19,958 nt of DNA from a bacterium (GTDB lineage Bacteria > Hydrogenedentota > Hydrogenedentia > Hydrogenedentiales > SLHB01), in contig JAAEQP010001381.1 in NCBI GenBank assembly GCA_024231375.1, positions 1 to 19,958 on the forward strand, written 5' to 3'. The stretch's first letter is position 1. Every line of letters starts with the position of its first letter. A program made the position numbers and the translations under genes. Under the pieces are notes generated by a model that ran no database searches, was not told the DNA's origin, and saw only the letters and a program-made list of their open reading frames with translations. Positions 15,439 through 19,958 of the stretch are shown here, one piece after another.

Positions 15439-16551
15439 TTACTTCTTCTTGGCCTGCTTGGTTAGTAGTGCCAAGGCATTCAGAGGGCGTGCTTGCAGCT
15501 TGAGCCGCCCCTGTATGGATTCCCATCGGTACACACTTGCGGGCGTCACACCGAGCGTTTCGGCGAATTGGGCCACCGACAACCCGAGTTGCCTGCGCAA
15601 GCGAGCCACCGATTTTCCCGTGGGCCGAATCCTTGGCGGGGCGCCTGTCTTGGCCTTGGCCGTAGCGCGCGAGCCGGGTGCATCTTTCCCCGACTTCTTC
15701 CGACGCGGGGGTCTCCTGCTCGCATTCTCCTTCGACTTCTTCGGCGGCATCGCGTTGCCTCGCTTCCGCGGCTTAGTACGGCGTGCTTTCGCCTTCCCTG
15801 GAACCTCGATGGTCCTTTTTGCCGGAATGGGTTGGGCGTCAGCCTGGTCGTCTGTGTCGAGGTCAATACCGAAGATGCCGCTCAATTGATCGTCGGCGAG
15901 TGCCTCGCCCTTCACGGCCACGGCAGCGCCGGGTATGGACATCTCCGCGGCGATCAAATCTTGCGCGTCCACATCGCGCAGCAGGAAGAGGAGATCGGGG
16001 CGGGCGTCGAGTCGGCTGCCCACGCCGTAAAGGGCGGACGCCACATGCTTGCACATCACCGCCCAATCGGGACAATCACAGGACAGTTTGATCTCGCCCG
16101 GTCTTGGAAACAGACCATTCTTCCGGTCCGTCACGACGGCCATTACCTGATCGGAAAGCTTGCCCTGAAGCAACTCAAGCATCGACCCAATCTGCCCGGA
16201 GCATTTCCTCTTGATGGCCTTCCAGGCGGCAGGTTTCAGTTTCTCGATGACGACAGACACCTTGTAGAGCGATGAACCGGCGACCATGGCCTCGACCCGG
16301 CAGGGCTGGATGTCCAGGTGGCATACGGAACCATTGCGAACATAGGCCCGCCCGCGGGGCAACCTGTTTTCGTAGTCGGAGAAGGACTCCAGATGGGTAC
16401 ACCAGCCCCTGCCCCAGAAGCTACGGGCGATGGTTTGTCCTTCAATTTCCACGGGCTGTATGTCTTCGCCCTTCTCGCGAAGCTTGTTCATCTGCCGTTT
16501 TGCCTTGGCGCGGCGCTCGGCCACGGAAACGTACCGACCCCAGAAAGACAT
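15439..16551 (-). CDS. SWIM zinc-finger protein with C-terminal XRE-type HTH
   Basis: The 370-residue protein has a conserved N-terminal region of SWIM-family proteins (ARSFWGRGWCTHLESFSDYE, ~42-61; LPRGRAYVRNG) and the zinc motif CDC-x6-CKH (Cys158, Cys160, Cys167, His169). Residues ~240-312 are a low-complexity, Lys/Arg-rich linker. The C-terminus (~314-365) is a XRE-like HTH (LRRQLGLSVAQFAETLGV, then TPASVYRWE) ending in KQAKKK. SWIM domains bind DNA or protein, and bacterial SWIM genes are known neighbours of SNF2 ATPases. The start follows GAGGAG with 5-nt spacing; this Shine-Dalgarno overlaps the SNF2 stop, and only 9 bp separate the genes, so translational coupling is likely. The HTH and basic linker suggest it recruits the SNF2 partner to DNA (inference). 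Confidence 0.9.
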   Translation of the reverse strand: MSFWGRYVSVAERRAKAKRQMNKLREKGEDIQPVEIEGQTIARSFWGRGWCTHLESFSDYENRLPRGRAYVRNGSVCHLDIQPCRVEAMVAGSSLYKVSVVIEKLKPAAWKAIKRKCSGQIGSMLELLQGKLSDQVMAVVTDRKNGLFPRPGEIKLSCDCPDWAVMCKHVASALYGVGSRLDARPDLLFLLRDVDAQDLIAAEMSIPGAAVAVKGEALADDQLSGIFGIDLDTDDQADAQPIPAKRTIEVPGKAKARRTKPRKRGNAMPPKKSKENASRRPPRRKKSGKDAPGSRATAKAKTGAPPRIRPTGKSVARLRRQLGLSVAQFAETLGVTPASVYRWESIQGRLKLQARPLNALALLTKQAKKK

Positions 16552-16560
16552 GTCATCTCC

Positions 16561-19236
16561 TCACAGTGTCGCGCGGGTCACATCAAGGCGGACCAAGCGC
16601 AGCAATTCGTCGTCCGGCAGTTCCGTCAGGTTCACTTCGCCCTCCCCGCCGAGGAGTTCGGCCGCCAACTTCCGCTTCTCCTCGATGAGAGCGTCAATAT
16701 GCTCCTCTACCGTTCCCCTGGTTACAAACTTGTGGACGAGCACGTTGCGCTTCTGACCAATGCGAAACGCACGGTCGGTGGCTTGGTTCTCCACAGCGGG
16801 GTTCCACCACCTGTCAAAGTGGATCACATGCGAAGCCGCGGTCAGGTTCAATCCAGTGCCCCCGGCCTTGAGCGACAGAATGAAGAAGGGCGGGCCGTCC
16901 TCGTCTTGGAACTGCTCGACGATTGCCCTGCGCTTCTTCACGCTGGTCCCGCCATGCAACACGAGGCCGCCGCGGTGGAAGATCCCGGCCATGTGTTCGG
17001 CCAACGGATCGATAATCTCTCGGAATTGGGTGAACACCAGCACCTTCTCCTGGCGTTCGGCGAGTTCTTCGCAAATCTCGGCGAGGCGCAGGAACTTGCC
17101 GCTGGCGCCGCATCCGTATTCCCCGTCGCCGGAAGCCTGACTGGGATGATTGCATATCTGTTTCAGCCGCATCAGAGTTTGGAGCACCAGGCCTCGCCGC
17201 GCCATACCATCGGAGGCTTCCAGGGCGGACTCCATGGACCGCACGGTTTGTCCGTAGAGTCTCACCTGCGCTTTGCTCAGGCTGCAGTAGCGGGTAGTCT
17301 CGGTCTTCTCGGGCAGGTCGGCGATAACGGTTCGGTCCGTCTTGAGTCGACGCAGGATGTAGGGTCCGACCAAGCGACGCAGCGGCGCGAACTGGTCGTC
17401 CACGCGCGCCTCCAAGCTCTTGACGAACCTCTTAAACACCGGGGCCGAGCCGAGAAGCCCCGGACTCACGAAGTCAAACAAGGACCAGAGGTCGCTCAGA
17501 CGATTCTCGACCGGCGTGCCGGTGAGAACGATGCGTGCATGGGCTGAGAGTTTCCTGGCCGCTCTGGACTGACGCGTCCCTGGATTCTTGATCGCCTGGG
17601 CTTCATCGAGGATTACCATCCGCCACGGTTGTTCCGCCAACCATGCTTGCCTCGTCAACATTGAGTAGGTTGTTATGGCGAGGTCGGTCTTCGCCAAATG
17701 GGTCTCGGGCGATTCCGCGATCCGGGCCAGTGTTTCCCGGCTTGTTTCGGTGGGATGCAGGAACAGCAGTTCAAGCGAGGGGGCAAAACGCAGTGCCTCT
17801 TGGCGCCAGTTGCCCAGCAGCGACGCTGGGATAACGAGAAGCGACGGCGGCGGCTGTTCCGCGTCCGTTTGACGGGCAGACAGCAACAGGGCCAGCACTT
17901 GGATGGTCTTGCCGAGGCCCATGTCGTCGGCCAAACAAGCACCCAAACCCAGTTCCGTCAGAAGATGCAGCCACGCGACGCCGTCCCGCTGATAGGGTCG
18001 AAGGGTACCTCGAAGCTCATTTCCGGCATCTACGCGGTCTAGCCGTCCCGGATCGCGGAGCCCGGCCAGAATGTCGCGCATCGCCTCGCCCGCCGCTACG
18101 TGTACCCAGGGACGCTCGTCCTCAGCTTGTTCCTCGTGTTTCAGGTCCGTCGATGCGCCGGCCAGGAGCCTCATGCCCTCCACGAACGAGATCTCACCGT
18201 CCTCGGACTGCTGTCGAAGGGCCTCCCAGTGCTCGATGGCTTCCCGCAGCTTCTCCCGGTCTACCTCGACCCACTGGCCTTTGAGCAAGACCAAGCCGTC
18301 TTCGCCGTTGAGCAGGGCGGCCAATTCCTTCGAGGAAAGAGATGCGTCGCCCAGCGCGACGCCGACATTGAAGTCGAGCACGGCCCCGGCACCCAGCGTC
18401 GATTGCTTGTGCTCGCCGATGGTCACAGAGACTTGAGGGCGCGATCGCTTGCGCCACCAATTGGGCAATCGTACGGATAGGCCGCTTTCCTCAAGTGCGG
18501 GAACGCTTCGAAGAAGCTGGTATGCGCGCTCGGCCGACCATGCCGTGGGTTGATAGATCTCGCGGGAGTTCACCAGGGCCTTCACCCAATCGCATGTCTC
18601 GGCGGCTTGGTGAACAGGAGAGAGCAGTTTGATCAGTGCGGATCGGTTCTTGGCGCTGGCATATTGCTCAAGCGCCTTGCGCAGGGGCAGGTGCTTCAGC
18701 TTTCCCGCAGCCCCGAACCCAGCCGTATAGGTGGCCATGAAAGCGAAAGGGCGCCTTTCGTCATTCTTGTTCTCGGCAAGGTGAAAGCACACTCGCCCCA
18801 CCTGATGCCACTTGGGCGCCCGTGCCCGCAGAAACTCGTCCAGCCCGCCTTCCACCGCGACCGTCTCTTGAACCCAACGCTCCAACCCAGCCCAGATGGC
18901 TCGCACCACATCTTGGGACAGATACTCTCCCCCCTGCATCGGCGGGGCGGTCAAGATGAGCGTTCCACAATCGGCGTCGGACAGGGGCTCGACCTCAACA
19001 GTGTCAGCCGATCCAGGGATGTGGCACAAGCCAGTCAGGTAGCGGCTTGCCAGTTCTCTCCAGTAACGCGCGGTGGGCGAGTCCCCTGGATCGGTCTTCT
19101 CCGCCGACAGGGCGAAAAGTCCTTCCCGCCAATCGCGCAGAAACAGGTCCCGTATCGAAGTCAGCGCATCGGGCTCTCCTCCGTCCAGGGGAGAGTCCCA
19201 ACGGAGATGTCCTGCCGGGGTGAGTCTTATTTCCAT
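16561..19236 (-). CDS. SNF2-family DEAD/DEAH-box ATPase
   Basis: The 891-residue protein has a C-terminal SNF2 motor: Walker A DDMGLGKT (437-444), DEAQ (544-547), LTGTPVEN (571-578), KAGGTGLNLT (790-799) and QATDRAFRIGQ (818-828), all intact. The ~400-residue N-terminal half contains the SNF2-associated type region seen in bacterial members (for example QWVEVDREKLREAIEHWEAL, ~321-340). SNF2 proteins translocate along double-stranded DNA using ATP; the bacterial targets are mostly unknown. An in-frame stop lies 12 nt upstream of the ATG at 19236, which fixes this as the earliest start; its Shine-Dalgarno is weak. It is first in a two-gene operon with the SWIM protein. No methylase, nuclease or other known defence partner is within the window, so I do not call it a defence system. 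Confidence 0.95.
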   Translation of the reverse strand: MEIRLTPAGHLRWDSPLDGGEPDALTSIRDLFLRDWREGLFALSAEKTDPGDSPTARYWRELASRYLTGLCHIPGSADTVEVEPLSDADCGTLILTAPPMQGGEYLSQDVVRAIWAGLERWVQETVAVEGGLDEFLRARAPKWHQVGRVCFHLAENKNDERRPFAFMATYTAGFGAAGKLKHLPLRKALEQYASAKNRSALIKLLSPVHQAAETCDWVKALVNSREIYQPTAWSAERAYQLLRSVPALEESGLSVRLPNWWRKRSRPQVSVTIGEHKQSTLGAGAVLDFNVGVALGDASLSSKELAALLNGEDGLVLLKGQWVEVDREKLREAIEHWEALRQQSEDGEISFVEGMRLLAGASTDLKHEEQAEDERPWVHVAAGEAMRDILAGLRDPGRLDRVDAGNELRGTLRPYQRDGVAWLHLLTELGLGACLADDMGLGKTIQVLALLLSARQTDAEQPPPSLLVIPASLLGNWRQEALRFAPSLELLFLHPTETSRETLARIAESPETHLAKTDLAITTYSMLTRQAWLAEQPWRMVILDEAQAIKNPGTRQSRAARKLSAHARIVLTGTPVENRLSDLWSLFDFVSPGLLGSAPVFKRFVKSLEARVDDQFAPLRRLVGPYILRRLKTDRTVIADLPEKTETTRYCSLSKAQVRLYGQTVRSMESALEASDGMARRGLVLQTLMRLKQICNHPSQASGDGEYGCGASGKFLRLAEICEELAERQEKVLVFTQFREIIDPLAEHMAGIFHRGGLVLHGGTSVKKRRAIVEQFQDEDGPPFFILSLKAGGTGLNLTAASHVIHFDRWWNPAVENQATDRAFRIGQKRNVLVHKFVTRGTVEEHIDALIEEKRKLAAELLGGEGEVNLTELPDDELLRLVRLDVTRATL

Positions 19237-19392
19237 AGTCCATTCTCATCCATCAAGCGACAGAGCGGTCGTGCCCCGGCGCAACGCCCGGCGGTGTTCG
19301 CAATCGACCGGAGCTCGGGCGGAATCCCGCAGTCCCGTGGGATCGGAACGCGCTCTTGGGTGGAAGCCGGGAAACGATGCATTGATCCGTCA

Positions 19393-19449
19393 CGGCTCCG
19401 GTCAGATGCAACACAGACCCGCACGCCAATTCGTTGAGGTCCGGAGCCG
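19393..19449. repeat. 9-bp inverted repeat in the SNF2 leader
   Basis: CGGCTCCGG at 19393-19401 and CCGGAGCCG at 19441-19449 are perfect complements separated by 39 nt. In the minus-strand leader RNA they could form the base of a larger stem; the interior has only weak pairing. It could be regulatory structure or an unrelated dyad. Confidence 0.4.
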
Positions 19450-19490
19450 CAACTCCCACATGAGAAGCGGCGGGGCGCATATCGACGGGG

Positions 19491-19519
19491 ATTATTGCCG
19501 GAACAGCCCTAGAGATCAA
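19491..19519 (-). promoter_or_regulatory. Sigma70-type promoter candidate for the SNF2-SWIM operon
   Basis: On the minus strand TTGATC (19514-19519) and AATAAT (19491-19496) are separated by 17 bp, matching 4 and 5 of 6 consensus positions. It lies just past the end of the GH20-like gene and would start transcription near 19485, about 250 nt before the SNF2 start. Confidence 0.45.
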
Positions 19520-19530
19520 GCGGAGCGTGG

Positions 19531-19958
19531 TCACCATGCTGCCGCGACGGCCTCGAAGGTTTTGGCGGTTCGGATCGCCACTGGGTTGAGATCGTCGGTG
19601 TTTTCACCTAGAAGCGCTTGGCAGAACTGGCCAAGGCCGCACCAGGTGGTGCAACACATGCCTATCATCCGGTCGGTGGCGTCGCGTTGGGAGTAGTTCT
19701 TGAGCGCGAGGGCGGCCGAAGGTGATTTCCAGGGGCAGGGCCACACGCGGAAGCCCTTCTCTTGGAAGTACGGAACCGAGGGATACTCGGGGCGTCGGTT
19801 GTAGTGCCAGTCGCAGACGATGATGTCCTTTGGAATCATGTCGAGGGCCGAGGCGGTATCGTTGTTGCTTGATTCATAGGCGCCATAGTTCATCTCGGAC
19901 ATGGGGATGAGGCGGTCGCCCCAGAGGAGCATTTCCAGCCCTTTGCCTTTGACGACGT
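19531..19958 (-). CDS. C-terminal part of a GH20-like glycosidase, 5' end outside window
   Basis: An open minus-strand frame enters from the right edge with no start in view and ends at a TGA at 19531, giving about 142 residues. It contains LLWGDRLIPMSEMNYGAYES, then IPKDIIVCDWHYNRRPEYPS, PYFQEKGFRVWPCPWKSP and MIGMCCTTWCGLGQF. The Trp- and Asp-rich ends of strands and the WGD and DWHY blocks resemble the last strands of a TIM-barrel hexosaminidase (family 20-like), which removes terminal N-acetylhexosamines. The family call rests on pattern memory and the catalytic Asp-Glu pair is outside the window. An ATG at 19932 is in frame but internal, since the frame stays open beyond it. It lies upstream of the SNF2 promoter candidate on the same strand. 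Confidence 0.6.
   Translation of the reverse strand, partial: VVKGKGLEMLLWGDRLIPMSEMNYGAYESSNNDTASALDMIPKDIIVCDWHYNRRPEYPSVPYFQEKGFRVWPCPWKSPSAALALKNYSQRDATDRMIGMCCTTWCGLGQFCQALLGENTDDLNPVAIRTAKTFEAVAAAW

Larger units (their letters stand above)
19237..19530. other. Intergenic leader of the SNF2 operon
   Basis: No gene is supported in these 294 bases. A minus-strand frame (19253-19537) starts in overlap with the upstream gene's stop but is Pro/Ser/Arg-rich without recognisable motifs. The region holds a promoter candidate for the SNF2 gene and an inverted repeat, described separately, giving an unusually long leader of roughly 250 nt. Confidence 0.5.

Noticed and set aside
16318..17547. Plus-strand open frame of 409 codons opposite the SNF2 and SWIM genes
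   Set aside because: The minus strand carries intact SNF2 motifs; this is a shadow frame.
15439..19236. SNF2-SWIM pair as a DISARM- or Dpd-type defence system
   Set aside because: No DNA methylase, nuclease or other defence component is present in the window, and SNF2-SWIM pairs also occur outside defence islands.
19253..19537. 94-codon minus-strand frame overlapping the GH20-like stop
   Set aside because: The start overlaps the upstream stop in a plausible way, but there is no Shine-Dalgarno, no recognisable motif and an Arg/Pro/Ser-rich composition.

Overview
The window is GC-rich bacterial DNA (about 60% GC by eye), densely coded, with eleven protein genes and no RNA gene, IS element or CRISPR array that I can see. 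The gene mix suggests a heterotroph of the Planctomycetota, Hydrogenedentota or a neighbouring lineage: a DUF1559-like pseudopilin with an H-x-DG tail, a PD40/HzsA-like multiheme protein, an exported PQQ-propeller protein carrying a methyltransferase domain, a sialidase-fold enzyme, and glycosidase fragments at both edges. The lineage is inferred from gene content, with no marker gene to confirm it.

Layout. Left edge, minus strand: a DegT-type PLP aminotransferase followed by a large six-hairpin glycosidase-like gene that runs off the window (1-4222). Divergent from it is a XRE-cupin regulator (4350-4913) with a good sigma70-type promoter whose -35 box lies in a 20-bp dyad. A convergent radical SAM gene (5044-6063, minus) then faces away from a single pseudopilin gene (6274-7182), which has its own strong promoter and a 14-bp GC stem terminator.

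Centre, plus strand: a secreted HzsA-like protein with three CxxCH haem sites (7383-10604), then a two-gene unit of an exported methyltransferase/PQQ-propeller fusion (10848-14048) and an exported sialidase-fold enzyme with five Asp-boxes (14101-15336). A promoter with a 10-bp direct repeat precedes this unit.

Right, minus strand: an SNF2-family ATPase (16561-19236) tightly coupled to a SWIM zinc-finger protein with a C-terminal XRE-type HTH (15439-16551), preceded by a leader with a promoter candidate and a 9-bp inverted repeat. The C-terminal end of a GH20-like gene fills the right edge (19531-19958).

How the genes may work together (inference): several products look built for extracellular glycan breakdown and periplasmic redox or sensing (glycosidase, sialidase fold, propellers, haem protein). 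The aminotransferase plus the XRE-cupin gene look like a locally regulated sugar-modification unit. The SNF2-SWIM pair is a separate DNA- or chromatin-remodelling-like module. The most unusual items are the HzsA-like triheme protein without visible hzsB/hzsC partners, the exported methyltransferase-propeller fusion, and the SWIM-HTH fusion. I did not find a convincing complete new system.
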